A stretch of DNA of 64,000 bases from Caballeronia telluris (GCF_001544495.1 NZ_FCNZ02000007.1:62001-126000); one strand, 5' to 3'. Shown: positions 53,511 to 63,117, counted from the stretch's first letter. Numbers and translations are program-made. The notes: generated by a model not told the origin, from the sequence alone.

Positions 53511-54563
53511 TCAAGGCGCCGGATTCGGCTGCTGTTCGTGCAGCGCGTCGATGTCGGCAAGGATTTCATCGGACAGTTTCACGCCGACGCTGTCGATGTT
53601 CTCCTTCAGCTGAGCGAGCGTGGTCGCGCCGATCAGCGTGCTCGTCGTGAACGGCCGGCTGTTCACGAACGCGAGCGCGAGCTGCGCGGGCGTGAGTCCG
53701 TGACGCCGCGCGAGCGCGCTGTAGCGGTCGATGGCCGCGATCGCCTGCGGCTTGCTGTAGCGCTGGAACCGCTCGAAGAGCGTGATGCGCGCGCCGTCGG
53801 GCCGCGCACCGCCTTCGTACTTGCCGGAGAGCCAGCCGAACGCGAGCGGCGAATACGCGAGCAGCCCGACGCCCTCCTTGTGGGTGAACTCCGACAGCCC
53901 GGTTTCGAACGTGCGATTCACGAGGCTGTACGGATTCTGGATGCTGACAATGCGCGGCAGCCCGTGCTTGTCGGCGGCGTTGAGGAACTGTGCGACGCCC
54001 CACGGCGTCTCGTTCGAGACGCCCACGTGGCGGATCTTGCCGGCGTTCACGAGATCGCCGAGCGCGGCGAGCGTTTCGTCGATCGGCACCGTGTATTCGT
54101 CGTCGATATACGGATACGACGGGCGCCCGAAGGTCATCGTGCTGCGGTCGGGCCAGTGCAACTGGTACAGGTCGATGTAGTCGGTCTGCAGACGCTTCAG
54201 GCTGCCGTCGACGGCTTCGGTCAGGTTCGCGCGGTCGAACTGGTTGCCCGCGCCGCGGATGTGACGCGGATTGTGCGGCTGGCGCGCCGGGCCCGCGATT
54301 TTCGTCGCGAGCACGATCTTGTCGCGCTTGCCGCGATGGGCGCCGAGCCAGGTGCCGATGTACTGCTCCGTGCGGCCCTGCGTCTCGGGACGCGGCGGCA
54401 CGGGATACATTTCGGCGGCATCGATCAGGTTGACGCCCTCGCCAAGCGCATAGTCGATCTGCGCGTGCGCCTCGCTTTCCGTGTTCTGCTCGCCCCAGGT
54501 CATCGTGCCGAGACCGATCAGGCTCACGTCGATGCCGCTTGCGCCGAGTTTCCGATACTCCAT
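53511..54563 (-). CDS. Aldo/keto reductase, Tas-like
   Basis: 350 residues, NADPH-dependent AKR barrel. The N-terminus MEYRKLGASGIDVSLIGLGTMTWGEQN and LIDAAEMYPVPPRPETQGRTEQYIGTWL closely match the E. coli Tas family; catalytic Asp/Tyr (DAAEMY), Lys (ATKIAG) and His (YQLHWP) are in place. Substrate unknown. I use ATG 54563 with AAGGAAAG upstream. It is divergent from the MFS gene with 179 bp between. Confidence 0.93.
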   Translation of the reverse strand: MEYRKLGASGIDVSLIGLGTMTWGEQNTESEAHAQIDYALGEGVNLIDAAEMYPVPPRPETQGRTEQYIGTWLGAHRGKRDKIVLATKIAGPARQPHNPRHIRGAGNQFDRANLTEAVDGSLKRLQTDYIDLYQLHWPDRSTMTFGRPSYPYIDDEYTVPIDETLAALGDLVNAGKIRHVGVSNETPWGVAQFLNAADKHGLPRIVSIQNPYSLVNRTFETGLSEFTHKEGVGLLAYSPLAFGWLSGKYEGGARPDGARITLFERFQRYSKPQAIAAIDRYSALARRHGLTPAQLALAFVNSRPFTTSTLIGATTLAQLKENIDSVGVKLSDEILADIDALHEQQPNPAP

Positions 54564-54742
54564 TGCTTTGCTTTCCTTGTGTTCGTTGCCGGAATGACGA
54601 GTCAAAGGCCGAAGCTACCATAGCCACGCCGGCTTTGCTTCGACGCTAGAATGGCAGCCGGCCACGCGGCGCGGGTTTCTTGCATGTCTCTTGCAATTGC
54701 CTTGGCGCAGCCGGCCCGACGACGACATGGAGACCCAAGCCG

Positions 54743-56185
54743 ATGCAGGCCCCCGACAGTCCGAGCGACGCCACGCGCGCTCACGGTTCCAGCGGATCGC
54801 TCATCGTCGCGCTCGTCGCGGCGACGTTCTTCATGGAAAACCTCGACGGCACGATCATCGCCACCGCGCTGCCGCAGATGGCGCGCTCGTTCGGCGTGCA
54901 TCCCGCCGACATGAGCCTCGGCATCACGTCGTATCTGCTGACGCTCGCCGTCTTCATCCCGATCAGCGGCTGGGCCGCGGACCGCTTCGGTTTGCGCACG
55001 GTGTTCGGCAGCGCGATCGCCGTGTTCACGGCCGCCTCCGTGCTCTGCGCGACGACCGGCACGCTGCATTCGTTCGCCGCGGCGCGCGTGCTGCAAGGCA
55101 TCGGCGGCGCGATGATGGTGCCGGTCGGGCGCCTCGCCGTCCTGCGCGCGACGCCCAAGGACGGCCTGATGCGGGCGATTGCGATCATCACCTGGCCGGG
55201 GCTCGTCGCGCCGGTGATCGGCCCGCCGCTCGGCGGCTTCATCACGACTTATTCGTCGTGGCGCTGGATCTTCTATCTGAATCTGCCGCTCGGGCTCATC
55301 GGGCTCTTCGTCGCGCTGCGCTATCTCGACAACACGCGCGAAAACGCCGGCCGCCGCTTCGACCTGCCCGGCTTCGCGCTGTGCGGCCTCGCCTGCACGA
55401 CGCTCCTCTACGCGATGGAACTGATCGGCCGCAACGACACGCCGTGGACACAGACGAGCGTGCTCGTCGCGGTGGGCGCGGTGTCGGGTGTGGCCGCGTG
55501 GCTGCATCTGCGGCGCGCGAAGGAGCCGGTCGTCGAACTGTCGGCGCTGAAGGTGAAGACGTTCGCCGTCGCGATGGGCGGCGGCTCGCTCTTTCGCATC
55601 TCGATCAGCGCGGTGCCGTTCTTGCTGCCGCTGATGTTTCAGGTGGGCTTCGGGATGGACGCGTTCGCCTCGGGCCTGCTCACGCTCGCGGTATTCGCGG
55701 GCAACCTCTCGATGAAGCTCGTCACGACGCCCGTCATGCGCCGCTTCGGCTTTCGCTCGGTTTTGATCGTGAACGGCACGCTCGCGGCCCTCTCGCTCGC
55801 GGCGATGAGCCTGCTCTCGCCGTCGACGCCCAAAAGCGTGATCGTCGTGGTGCTGTTTCTGTCGGGGCTTGCGCGCTCGCTGCAGTTCACCGCGCTCAAC
55901 ACGCTCAGCTTCGCCGATGTGCCGAAGGCGCAGATGAGCGGCGCCTCGGCGCTGTCGAGCACGCTCTTTCAAATGACGATGGGGATCGGCGTCGCGGCCG
56001 GCGCGATCGCGCTCCGGATCGCCCAATGGCTGCACGGACACGATTCGCAGTCGGTCACGCCGGCGGACTTCAGCGTGGCGTTTCTGATCGTCGCGGTGAT
56101 CGGGCTCGTGGGAATCGCCGATCTCTTCGGGCTCGCGCGCGACGCGGGCGCGGTCGTGAGCGGACATCGCGCAGGCAAGCGCTGA
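54743..56185 (+). CDS. MFS drug-efflux transporter, MdtD/HsrA-like (DHA2 family)
   Basis: 480 residues, about 14 membrane helices. Helix 1 carries MENLDGTIIATALPQMA, the DHA2 signature position, and RVLQGIGGAMMVPVGRLAVLR and PGLVAPVIGPPLGG are the antiporter motifs, closest in my memory to E. coli MdtD. It probably exports small hydrophobic compounds with protons. I choose ATG 54743 (MQAPDSPSD) because GGAG precedes it. No regulator gene is adjacent. Confidence 0.92.
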   Translation: MQAPDSPSDATRAHGSSGSLIVALVAATFFMENLDGTIIATALPQMARSFGVHPADMSLGITSYLLTLAVFIPISGWAADRFGLRTVFGSAIAVFTAASVLCATTGTLHSFAAARVLQGIGGAMMVPVGRLAVLRATPKDGLMRAIAIITWPGLVAPVIGPPLGGFITTYSSWRWIFYLNLPLGLIGLFVALRYLDNTRENAGRRFDLPGFALCGLACTTLLYAMELIGRNDTPWTQTSVLVAVGAVSGVAAWLHLRRAKEPVVELSALKVKTFAVAMGGGSLFRISISAVPFLLPLMFQVGFGMDAFASGLLTLAVFAGNLSMKLVTTPVMRRFGFRSVLIVNGTLAALSLAAMSLLSPSTPKSVIVVVLFLSGLARSLQFTALNTLSFADVPKAQMSGASALSSTLFQMTMGIGVAAGAIALRIAQWLHGHDSQSVTPADFSVAFLIVAVIGLVGIADLFGLARDAGAVVSGHRAGKR

Positions 56186-56200
56186 ACGCGTTCGCGTTCG

Positions 56201-56566
56201 CTATGCCGCGCGCTTCAACCAATCGAGCCAGCCGAGCGCGATCGCGGCGTTGACCAGCACGCCCGCCGTCGCGGCGAGCGCCGCGATCATCGTCCAGAAC
56301 GCGGACCGGCGCGCGGCCTGCGCGGAGTCGCGCGCATCGCGGGCGGCGTCGTGCGCCGCCTCGGCCGACGCGACCATCGCCCGGCGCTGCTCGGTCTGGC
56401 GCCCTTCCTCCTTCTGGAAGAGCCACGCGCGCTTGGCGAAGGTCTCGTCGTCCGCAGGCGACGACGCTTCGAGCTCCGCGCGTATCGACGCCTCGCCCGT
56501 CGACTCGTAACGCCGAAAGCGCGCGTCGCGCTCGCTCGCGGCGGCTGGCTTGCCGTCTTCGTCCAT
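56201..56566 (-). CDS. Small membrane protein of unknown function
   Basis: 121 residues. Charged N-terminal part (to about residue 65) followed by an Ala/Arg-rich helix probably forming a coiled coil (residues 62-88) and a single C-terminal membrane helix (SAFWTMIAALAATAGVLVNAAIALGW). I do not recognise a family. ATG 56566 is preceded by GAGGA. It is convergent with the MFS gene (15-bp gap). Confidence 0.7.
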   Translation of the reverse strand: MDEDGKPAAASERDARFRRYESTGEASIRAELEASSPADDETFAKRAWLFQKEEGRQTEQRRAMVASAEAAHDAARDARDSAQAARRSAFWTMIAALAATAGVLVNAAIALGWLDWLKRAA

Positions 56567-56655
56567 GTGTCCTCGCTCGCGGATACCGAAAGGCAACCGG
56601 ACGATTGTCACATGCCGGACGATGCAGCGAGCCAGCGCTTACCGCGTGCCGGCGA

Positions 56656-57393
56656 TCAAAGCTGGCTCATGCCGCCGTCGATGATGATCTCCGTCCCGAC
56701 GATGAACGCCGACTCGGGCGCTGCCAGATGCAGCACCGTCGCCGCGACTTCGATGCTGCGCCCGAAGCGTCCGAGGGGAATCTGCGCTTGCAATTGCCCG
56801 GCGGTGTCGTCGGTGAGGCCGAGCTTTTCGTGCAACGGCGTGCGAACGGGGCCCGGGCTGACCACGTTCACGCGCACGCCGCGCGGCAGCAGTTCGGCCG
56901 ACAGCGTCTTGGCGAACGTGATGAGCGCGCCCTTGCTCGCCGCATACACCGACGAAGTCGGCATGCCGATATGCGCGTTGATCGACCCGTTCAGAACGAT
57001 CGAAGCCCCTTCGTTCAAAACCGGCACGAGCGACTGGATCTGGAAGAACGCGCCCTTCACGTTGATGTCGAAGGTCTCGTCCCACAGCGCTTCCGTGATG
57101 TCCGCGAACGGCGCGAGCTTCGCGATTCCCGCGTTGATGAAGACCGCATCGAGCTTGACGTTGGCTTCGGCGAGCTGCTTCGCCAGTTCGCGGGCCGAGG
57201 CGACCGAGCCTGCGTCGTTGCGTAGCGCGATCGCGCCGGCGCCGAGCGTGGCCTCGGCCGACGCGAGCGTGGCCGCATCGCGTCCGGTAATGACGACGCG
57301 TGCGCCTTCTGCCGCGAACGCCTGAGCAGTGACGAGGCCCATGCCGCTGTTGCCGCCGGTGACGAGGACTGTTTTTCCAGTGAAGCGGTTCAT
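56656..57393 (-). CDS. SDR-family oxidoreductase
   Basis: 245 residues, classical SDR. Cofactor loop VTGGNSGMGLVTAQ, structural INAGIA, catalytic Ser in LNGSINAHIG and YxxxK in YAASKGALITFAK are intact, unlike the SDR at 27757-28563. RVNVVSPGPVRTPLHEKLG is normal. Substrate unknown. AAGGAGA precedes ATG 57393. It is divergent from the methyltransferase gene with 257 bp between; the gap holds no other feature I can defend. Confidence 0.92.
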   Translation of the reverse strand: MNRFTGKTVLVTGGNSGMGLVTAQAFAAEGARVVITGRDAATLASAEATLGAGAIALRNDAGSVASARELAKQLAEANVKLDAVFINAGIAKLAPFADITEALWDETFDINVKGAFFQIQSLVPVLNEGASIVLNGSINAHIGMPTSSVYAASKGALITFAKTLSAELLPRGVRVNVVSPGPVRTPLHEKLGLTDDTAGQLQAQIPLGRFGRSIEVAATVLHLAAPESAFIVGTEIIIDGGMSQL

Positions 57394-57650
57394 GACGTTC
57401 TCCTTTGAACGTGGGTCAGTGTGTGAGAGGAAGTGTGCGCCGCCGGCAACGCTTTGCCGTGCAACGCTTCCGATGAACACGTTCGACGTTATCGCACATC
57501 TTTGTCTCCCTGCGCTTGGACGGCGACGCTCTGCGCGGCCGCGCACAGAAGTGCCTTGAACGCGCGCGATGCGCCTCCTAGAGTTAGCTGCGGCCTTTCA
57601 CCGGCCTTATCGCGCCTGACGTTTCATCACATTTAAGCGAAGGATGACTT

Positions 57651-58685
57651 ATGGACACTGCGCAAGCGCCCGGCAACCTCGATACGCCTTCTCCCGACCG
57701 GCTGTTGCAGATCGGCATGGGCTTCTGGGCATCGAAGACACTGCTGTCGGCGGTCGAACTCGGCGTGTTCACGCAACTCGCGAAAGGTCCGCTCGACGCG
57801 GCCGCGCTGTCCGGCGCGCTCGGTTTGCACCCGCGATCGGCGCTGGATTTTCTCGATGCGCTCGTCGCGCTGAACCTGCTCGCGCGCGAAGGTTCGACCT
57901 ACAGCAACCTGCCCGACACCGGTCTTTTCCTCGACAAGGCCAAGCCGTGCTATGTCGGCGGCCTGCTGGAAATGGCGAACTCGCGGCTCTATCCGTTCTG
58001 GGGATCGCTCACCGAAGCGCTGAAGACGGGCCTGCCGCAAAACGAATCGAAGCACGGCGGCAATCTCTTCGAGGCCATCTATCGCGACGATGCGTCGCTG
58101 CGCGGCTTTCTCCAGGCGATGAGCGGCGTGAGCCTTGGCGCCGCGCGCGAGATCGCGCGGAAGTTTCCGTGGGGCGACTATCGCACGTTCATCGACATCG
58201 GCGCGGCGCAGGGCGCACTGCCCGTGCAGGTCGCGCTCGCGCATCCGCATCTCACCGGCGGCGGCTTCGACTTGCCGGCCGCCGGTCCGGTGTTCGACGA
58301 ATACGTCGCGGCGCACGGCTTACAGGATCGCCTGCGCTTTCATCCCGGCGACTTTTTCCACGATCCCTGCCCGGGCGCCGACGTCCTCGTGATGGGCCAC
58401 ATCCTGCACGACTGGGCGCTGCCGCAAAAGCTCGATCTGCTGAAGAAATGTCATGCGGCGCTGCCGCCGGGCGGCTGCCTCGTGGTCTACGACGCGATCA
58501 TCGACGATGAGCGCCGCCAGAATGCCTTCGGCCTGCTCATGAGCCTGAACATGCTGATCGAAACGCCCGGCGGCTTCGACTACACGGGCGCGCAATGCCG
58601 CGAATGGATGAAGGAAACGGGCTTTTCGGACGTGCGCATCGAGCCGCTCGTCGGGGCGGATTCGATGGTGATCGGCGTGAAGTGA
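57651..58685 (+). CDS. SAM-dependent O-methyltransferase (acetylserotonin O-methyltransferase-like)
   Basis: 344 residues. An N-terminal winged-helix dimerisation domain (residues 15-95) precedes a class I methyltransferase domain with SAM motif [43 protein letters not shown] is the family's catalytic-helix block, although the usual His general base lies in HDW. Such enzymes methylate hydroxyls of small aromatics or polyketides. No biosynthetic cluster is present, so the substrate is open. GAAGGATG precedes the ATG. Confidence 0.9.
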   Translation: MDTAQAPGNLDTPSPDRLLQIGMGFWASKTLLSAVELGVFTQLAKGPLDAAALSGALGLHPRSALDFLDALVALNLLAREGSTYSNLPDTGLFLDKAKPCYVGGLLEMANSRLYPFWGSLTEALKTGLPQNESKHGGNLFEAIYRDDASLRGFLQAMSGVSLGAAREIARKFPWGDYRTFIDIGAAQGALPVQVALAHPHLTGGGFDLPAAGPVFDEYVAAHGLQDRLRFHPGDFFHDPCPGADVLVMGHILHDWALPQKLDLLKKCHAALPPGGCLVVYDAIIDDERRQNAFGLLMSLNMLIETPGGFDYTGAQCREWMKETGFSDVRIEPLVGADSMVIGVK

Positions 58686-58700
58686 ACGCGCCGGGCACGC

Positions 58701-60515
58701 TCAGACGTTGTCTTCGACGATCACCGCCGACGTGCCCGCGGCGCCCGCGTTGACGGTGAGGCGCGTGCGCTTCGCGAGCGGCGCCTGCGGCGCGCTGCCG
58801 TCCGCGTTGAGTGGCTTCACCTTGTTGAAGATCGCGACGAACTGCCCGGGCGTCACGGTCGCGGACGCGTAGCCCTGCGCGTCGTGGTCCGCGTATTTGA
58901 GGTCCGGATTGTTGAGCTTGAGGAGCGCGTCGAACGCCTCCGGCGAAGCGACTAGCGAGGCGAACGGCGTGCCCGCCGTCTGCCCTTTCGCCTCGCCGTA
59001 GAACGACGTGCTGCTGATGCCCGCCGACATCAGGTCGACGAGAACCGGCGTGCCCGTCGACGGATTCGGATCGTCGCGCACGACGCCCGCCTGGAACGCG
59101 TGCAGGTCGCCCGTGATCGCGACGAGGTTCGCGATTGCCTGCGTCTTCACGAATGAAAGCAGGTCCGCCTTGTGGCTCGGATAGCCGTCCCACGAATCGC
59201 AGTCGATCACGAACACACCGCTGTTCGACGGCGCGATGACGGACAGGTCGATCCACAGGCGATTCATCATCACCTCGTTGCCCCACACTTTCCACGTCGC
59301 AATCGACGACTTCAGCGTGTCCTTCCACCATTGCGTCTGCGTCGGGCCGAGGATCGACGGCACGCGCCCGAGGCGCTGCGTGTCGAGCGCCTCGAACTGC
59401 TGGAGCGCCGCCTGCGGCACGAAGTAGCGCGCGCCCTGCGGGTCGCTGCCGTTGACGGGATCGTGGCCGAGCGCCTGCGCGACGGCGGCTTCGCTGACCA
59501 CGTGATCGTCGCGGTAGAGCCGCTCGTCGGTCATGACGAGGTGCATGAGCGAGCCGAAGTGGAAATCGCGATAGATGCGGATATTGTCGTAGTTGCCGTT
59601 ACGCAGATCGAACGAGACGTCACCCCAGTCGACCGGCAGATATTCCGCCCACGCCTGGTTGGCGCTGCGCCGCCGCTCGGTTTGCTGCTTGTTTTCGTTG
59701 GTATAGGTCTGGTGGTCCTGCCAGCAGTCGTCGGAAAATTCGTGGTCGTCCCAGATCGCGATCACCGGGAAGCGTGCGTGCACCGCCTGAAGGCGCGTAT
59801 CGCCGCGATACGTGCGATAGAGCGTGCGGTAATCGTTGACCGTGTTCGCATAGGTGCCGCCCGCCGGAAGCGCAAGGCCGTCGGGCAGCGTGATCGCGGC
59901 GTGCGCCGGTTCGACGGCGACTGTCTGCGCCGTGCCGGCCGTCTCGTAGATGTAGTCGCCCAGATGCACGACGAAGTCGAGATCCGTCTCGGTCGCGAGC
60001 AGCGACATCGCCTGCCAGTGGTTCGCGTTCCAGTTCTGGCACACGAACCACGCAAACCGCACCTGCGGATTCGCCTCGCTGGCGGCGGCCGCGGTGCGCG
60101 TCGTGCCCATCGGACTCACGTCGCTGCCGGCGACGAAGCGATAGTAGTAAGTCGTCTTCGCGGCAAGGCCGGTCACTTTCGTGCGCACGGTGAAGTCGTA
60201 GTCGGGCAGCGCGCTCAATTGCACGCTCGCGACCGGATTCGAAAAGTCCGCCTGCGCCGAGACGTCGAGGCGCAGCGAGACGGCCGCCGTCGTGTTCGTG
60301 GCGGTGCCCGTGCAGCGCGTCCAGAAGACGGCGGAGGTGTCGCGCGGATCGCCGCTCGCGACGCCCTGCGGGAACGCGAACGATCCCGCGGGCGGCGCAG
60401 GCACGGGCGAGCCGCTGTTGCTGTCGTCGGAGCCGCCATGGCAGGCGGCGAGCGTGCCGGTCGCGGCCACGACCGTATAGAACGTGGACAGGGAGAGAAA
60501 GTGACGGCGATCCAT
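58701..60515 (-). CDS. phoD: Alkaline phosphatase D / phosphodiesterase PhoD
   Basis: 604 residues. The N-terminus has a twin-arginine motif (DRRHFLS) and an LAAC lipobox-like site (Cys25), so it is exported by Tat and may be lipidated. After an Ig-like N-terminal domain (about 45-145) comes the metallophosphatase core with VHLGDYIYE (Asp187), IWDDHEFSDD and the metal-binding ITGDLHAFQAG. It hydrolyses phosphodiesters/monoesters outside the inner membrane and is usually induced by phosphate limitation. ATG 60515 follows AGAGG. A degenerate Pho-box-like element lies about 160 bp upstream. Confidence 0.93.
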   Translation of the reverse strand: MDRRHFLSLSTFYTVVAATGTLAACHGGSDDSNSGSPVPAPPAGSFAFPQGVASGDPRDTSAVFWTRCTGTATNTTAAVSLRLDVSAQADFSNPVASVQLSALPDYDFTVRTKVTGLAAKTTYYYRFVAGSDVSPMGTTRTAAAASEANPQVRFAWFVCQNWNANHWQAMSLLATETDLDFVVHLGDYIYETAGTAQTVAVEPAHAAITLPDGLALPAGGTYANTVNDYRTLYRTYRGDTRLQAVHARFPVIAIWDDHEFSDDCWQDHQTYTNENKQQTERRRSANQAWAEYLPVDWGDVSFDLRNGNYDNIRIYRDFHFGSLMHLVMTDERLYRDDHVVSEAAVAQALGHDPVNGSDPQGARYFVPQAALQQFEALDTQRLGRVPSILGPTQTQWWKDTLKSSIATWKVWGNEVMMNRLWIDLSVIAPSNSGVFVIDCDSWDGYPSHKADLLSFVKTQAIANLVAITGDLHAFQAGVVRDDPNPSTGTPVLVDLMSAGISSTSFYGEAKGQTAGTPFASLVASPEAFDALLKLNNPDLKYADHDAQGYASATVTPGQFVAIFNKVKPLNADGSAPQAPLAKRTRLTVNAGAAGTSAVIVEDNV

Positions 60516-60828
60516 GGCAGTGCCTCTTGGGTCGGCCGCTGCTGCGGCCTTCGACAAACGCGCCGGCCCCGCGCGCGTGCCGTGACGCAAGACGCGCGGG
60601 AAGTCGTGGCGAGGGATTCGGATCGCTGTGCTGGCGGGGACGATCGACTGTTAGGTCGTCGGTCTCTCCTGTCGCGAGAGTTGCATGACACGCTACAAAT
60701 CTGGATCGCGCGTGTCAAGAAGGGTTTGTCGCATCGCCCTCTGACGGCGCACGCGCGCCGCGCGCGCCGACACATGCCGGGCAGCACGACGGCACGAAGC
60801 AATCTTGCCGAGCCGACTGAAACCGCCC
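60516..60828 (-). other. 313-bp region upstream of phoD
   Basis: Contains a GTGTCAT-N4-CTCTCGC Pho-box-like element on the minus strand (60674-60691) and an alternating purine-pyrimidine run (about 60747-60766) capable of Z-DNA. No gene is evident; the phoD promoter should be here. Confidence 0.45.
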
Positions 60829-61032
60829 CTAGCGGTCCTGAGCCATCGCTTTGAGACGATCCTCGCCCGCGTCGCGCGCGGCGTCGGCGGTCGAGAAATT
60901 TTCCTCCGAGACCATCGAGCGCTTCACCTCGCCGGCCGCGAAATCGACGAGTGTGATCACCCATACGAAGCCGCCTGCCTGCTCGGCCGTCTGCACGACT
61001 GCGCGCAGATTTGCGTGGTTAGCCGATGCCAT
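60829..61032 (-). CDS. Small protein of unknown function (67 residues)
   Basis: Starts MASANHANLRAVVQTAEQAG at ATG 61032 with AGGAG upstream. Predicted beta strand pair (GGFVWVITLVDF) followed by a helix (TADAARDAGEDRLKAMAQ). No signal peptide. I do not recognise the family. It is the last of three small codirectional genes (61437, 61077, 60829) spaced 44-57 bp apart. Confidence 0.7.
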   Translation of the reverse strand: MASANHANLRAVVQTAEQAGGFVWVITLVDFAAGEVKRSMVSEENFSTADAARDAGEDRLKAMAQDR

Positions 61033-61076
61033 GATGTCTCCTGTTGAGATTGCATTTGCCCAACGAGCCGAGCGGC

Positions 61077-61379
61077 TCACGTGCCGAAGTCCAGTCCGCC
61101 GATCAACACCGCGAACTCCGCCTGCGAGCGCGACTCCAGATCGACGTCGCGCGCGCCCTGCCACGCAGTCAGCTTGGCCGGGATCGCCTGCAGATAGCGC
61201 TCGAAGCGCTCGTTGCCGTGCGCGGCCCGATCGGCGCTGACCCGCACGCGCGCAGGCGTGCGGCCGTTTTCGTGAGCAATGACTTCGACGTGAACGTCGG
61301 CATCGAGCAGGCTCGAAATCCTGCTCGCGATGCGTGGCGCGAATTCAATGCCGAAGCGGCGCAGCTTCTCACGATCCAC
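61077..61379 (-). CDS. Small protein of unknown function (100 residues, GTG start)
   Basis: Likely start GTG 61379 (MDREKLRRFGIEFAPRIA) because ACGGAG lies 6-9 bases before it, whereas the upstream ATG at 61397 has no ribosome-binding site. The pattern EFAPRIASRISSLLDADVHVEV ... RFERYLQAIPAKLTAWQGA ... SQAEFAVLIGGLDFG resembles a small Burkholderia family that I believe is catalogued as DUF5594; I am not certain. No signal or membrane segment. Confidence 0.72.
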   Translation of the reverse strand: MDREKLRRFGIEFAPRIASRISSLLDADVHVEVIAHENGRTPARVRVSADRAAHGNERFERYLQAIPAKLTAWQGARDVDLESRSQAEFAVLIGGLDFGT

Positions 61380-61436
61380 AACGGCACTCCGTTGCATGGC
61401 AGGCGGCGGGCGCTGCCCGAACAGCGGGAAGCCAGC

Positions 61437-61739
61437 TCATACGGACGGCAAGTCCTCCAGCGACTTTTCGATCTGCCCTTCCTGCACGCGCGCCTCGATG
61501 CCGATATGTCCGGCGGTATAAGGCAGCGCCGTGACCTTGGGGCCGAGAAAGGTCCGGCCGCCGAGCGTGAAGAGCGTGCGGACTTCCCTGCCGCTCTTGA
61601 TCGCGTCGACGACCTGAGCCACCTCGACGATGGTGGTCGGCGACGTCCAGTTGTTCGTGCCCGGATCGAAATCGCCCCAGCGCACGTTTGTCACACGGTC
61701 GTTCGTCCAGCGCACACCGTCGATAGCCAAAGTAGACAT
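61437..61739 (-). CDS. Small protein of unknown function (100 residues)
   Basis: Starts MSTLAIDGVRWTNDRVTNVRWGD at ATG 61739 with GGAGG upstream. Predicted mostly beta; the pattern VVDAIKSGREVRTLFTLGG ... GIEARVQEGQIEKSLEDLP is faintly reminiscent of DUF3892-type domains, which is only a visual impression. First of the three small codirectional genes and the likely operon leader. Confidence 0.72.
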   Translation of the reverse strand: MSTLAIDGVRWTNDRVTNVRWGDFDPGTNNWTSPTTIVEVAQVVDAIKSGREVRTLFTLGGRTFLGPKVTALPYTAGHIGIEARVQEGQIEKSLEDLPSV

Positions 61740-62026
61740 GTCTGCCTCCATTGCCGCTTGATATCCCGGCCATCCTAGCACTTTGATGCGACGGCGACAT
61801 TCGGCCACGGGCGTTGTGCGGCGCGTCAGAAAACGACCGCGTTCGCGCGTCCTTTCATCGTTCCAAGCTATTTTTTCGCAGACGTATCGGTTGTAAGCAG
61901 ATGTCGCAATGCGCCATGAGCGGCGCGCAATCGTGCTACTAATATCGCGTTTTCGGCGCTGCGTACGCGCTCGGGCTCAAGCCAGGCGCATCGCAAGCCA
62001 TTTTTAATCGACTGAAGGTGTCACGA

Positions 62027-62548
62027 ATGAAAAAAACACTCGCTGCATTGGCGGCAACGCTCGCGATGAGCGCGGCCTTCGCCCAGTCCTCGGCACCCGC
62101 TGCGGCATCGGCCCCTGGCGCCACGGTTGCGACGGCGGCATCGGCGCCCGCCGCGACCCACCGCGAGGCGCGCGTCGAGGATCGCATCAACGAACTGCAC
62201 TCGGCGCTCAAGATCACGCCGCAGCAGGAAGATCAATGGTCGAAGTTCGCCGACATCATGCGCGAGAACGCGCACACGATGGGCGAGCTGTATCGTCAGC
62301 GTGTCGCGCAGCGCAATACGATGTCCGCGCTCGACGACATGAAGCAATACCAGCAGATCACGCAGGCGAACGCGGAGGGCACGAAGCGCCTCGTCGATGC
62401 ATTCGAGCCGCTTTACGCGAGCCTTTCGCCCGAGCAGAAGAAGCTCGCCGATACCAACTTCCGTGAAGGCGGGCGCGAGCACGGGCATCGCCGGCATCGC
62501 GCGCCGCGTGCCGCCGCGCCGGAAGGCGCGTCCGTCACGAAGCCGTGA
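62027..62548 (+). CDS. Spy/CpxP-like (LTXXQ) periplasmic protein
   Basis: 173 residues. Signal peptide MKKTLAALAATLAMSAAFAQ, then an Ala-rich linker and a helical region with LKITPQQEDQWSKFADIM and YASLSPEQKKLADTNF, the two LTxxQ-type motifs. Such proteins act as periplasmic chaperones or envelope-stress sensors. The C-terminus is His/Arg-rich (REHGHRRHRAPR). ATG 62027 is preceded by AAGGTG; an in-frame GTG at 62018 is less likely. It is monocistronic with its own terminator. Confidence 0.88.
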   Translation: MKKTLAALAATLAMSAAFAQSSAPAAASAPGATVATAASAPAATHREARVEDRINELHSALKITPQQEDQWSKFADIMRENAHTMGELYRQRVAQRNTMSALDDMKQYQQITQANAEGTKRLVDAFEPLYASLSPEQKKLADTNFREGGREHGHRRHRAPRAAAPEGASVTKP

Positions 62549-62569
62549 CGTAACTTTCGGCCAGCCTGC

Positions 62570-62601
62570 AAAACGCCCGCATCGTCCGATGCGGGCGTTT
62601 T
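62570..62601 (+). terminator. Intrinsic terminator of the Spy-like gene
   Basis: AAAACGCCCGCAT (62570-62582) / ATGCGGGCGTTTT (62589-62601), 6-nt loop, followed by GTTTTGC. It starts 22 bp after the stop codon. Confidence 0.85.
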
Positions 62602-62685
62602 GTTTTGCGTCTTTTGCGCGGTCGCGTGCAAAATGAGCCGATAGCCGTTACGATCGCGAACCCCGATTTCCTCCAACGATCCGCC

Positions 62686-63117
62686 ATGAACGTCCTCACC
62701 CAGCTCGATCTCAGCACCGACCCCGCGGCGACTCGCGTCGTGAAAGATGAAGCCGTCGCCGTCGAGTTCGCGGCGGCCACGGGCGAACTGATGAGTCTCG
62801 AAGGTCCGAACCGCTACCAGCCCGGCGACGCGCTCATTACCGGCGCGACCGGCGAGCGCTGGGTTGTCTCGCGCGAGCGCTTCGACGCGAAGTACGTGCC
62901 CGAGGAAAACGTCGCTCACGGTGAGCCGGGCACCTACCGCAATCGCCCGGTGGTCGTGCTCGCGAAGCAGATGCACGACGCCTTCACGATCGCCCGCTCG
63001 GAAGCCGGCGACGTACTCGCGGGCGCCGCCGGCGACTGGGTCATGCAGTACGCGCCTGGCGACTACGGCGTCGTGAAGGCCGCGCGCTTCGCGAAGGTCT
63101 ACAGGCGCGCGCACTGA
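62686..63117 (+). CDS. PGDYG-domain protein
   Basis: 143 residues. The segment VMQYAPGDYGVVKAARFAKVY is the PGDYG motif; upstream RYQPGDALITGATGERWVVSRERFDAKY repeats a similar PGD theme, suggesting an internal duplication. No signal or membrane segment. Function unknown. I choose ATG 62686 (MNVLTQLDLS); the longer frame runs into the preceding terminator. It is convergent with the 121-residue gene. Confidence 0.8.
   Translation: MNVLTQLDLSTDPAATRVVKDEAVAVEFAAATGELMSLEGPNRYQPGDALITGATGERWVVSRERFDAKYVPEENVAHGEPGTYRNRPVVVLAKQMHDAFTIARSEAGDVLAGAAGDWVMQYAPGDYGVVKAARFAKVYRRAH

Noticed and set aside
54602..56167. 521-residue minus-strand frame opposite the MFS gene
   Set aside because: Antisense shadow of a membrane transporter; protein is extremely Arg/Asp/Glu-rich.
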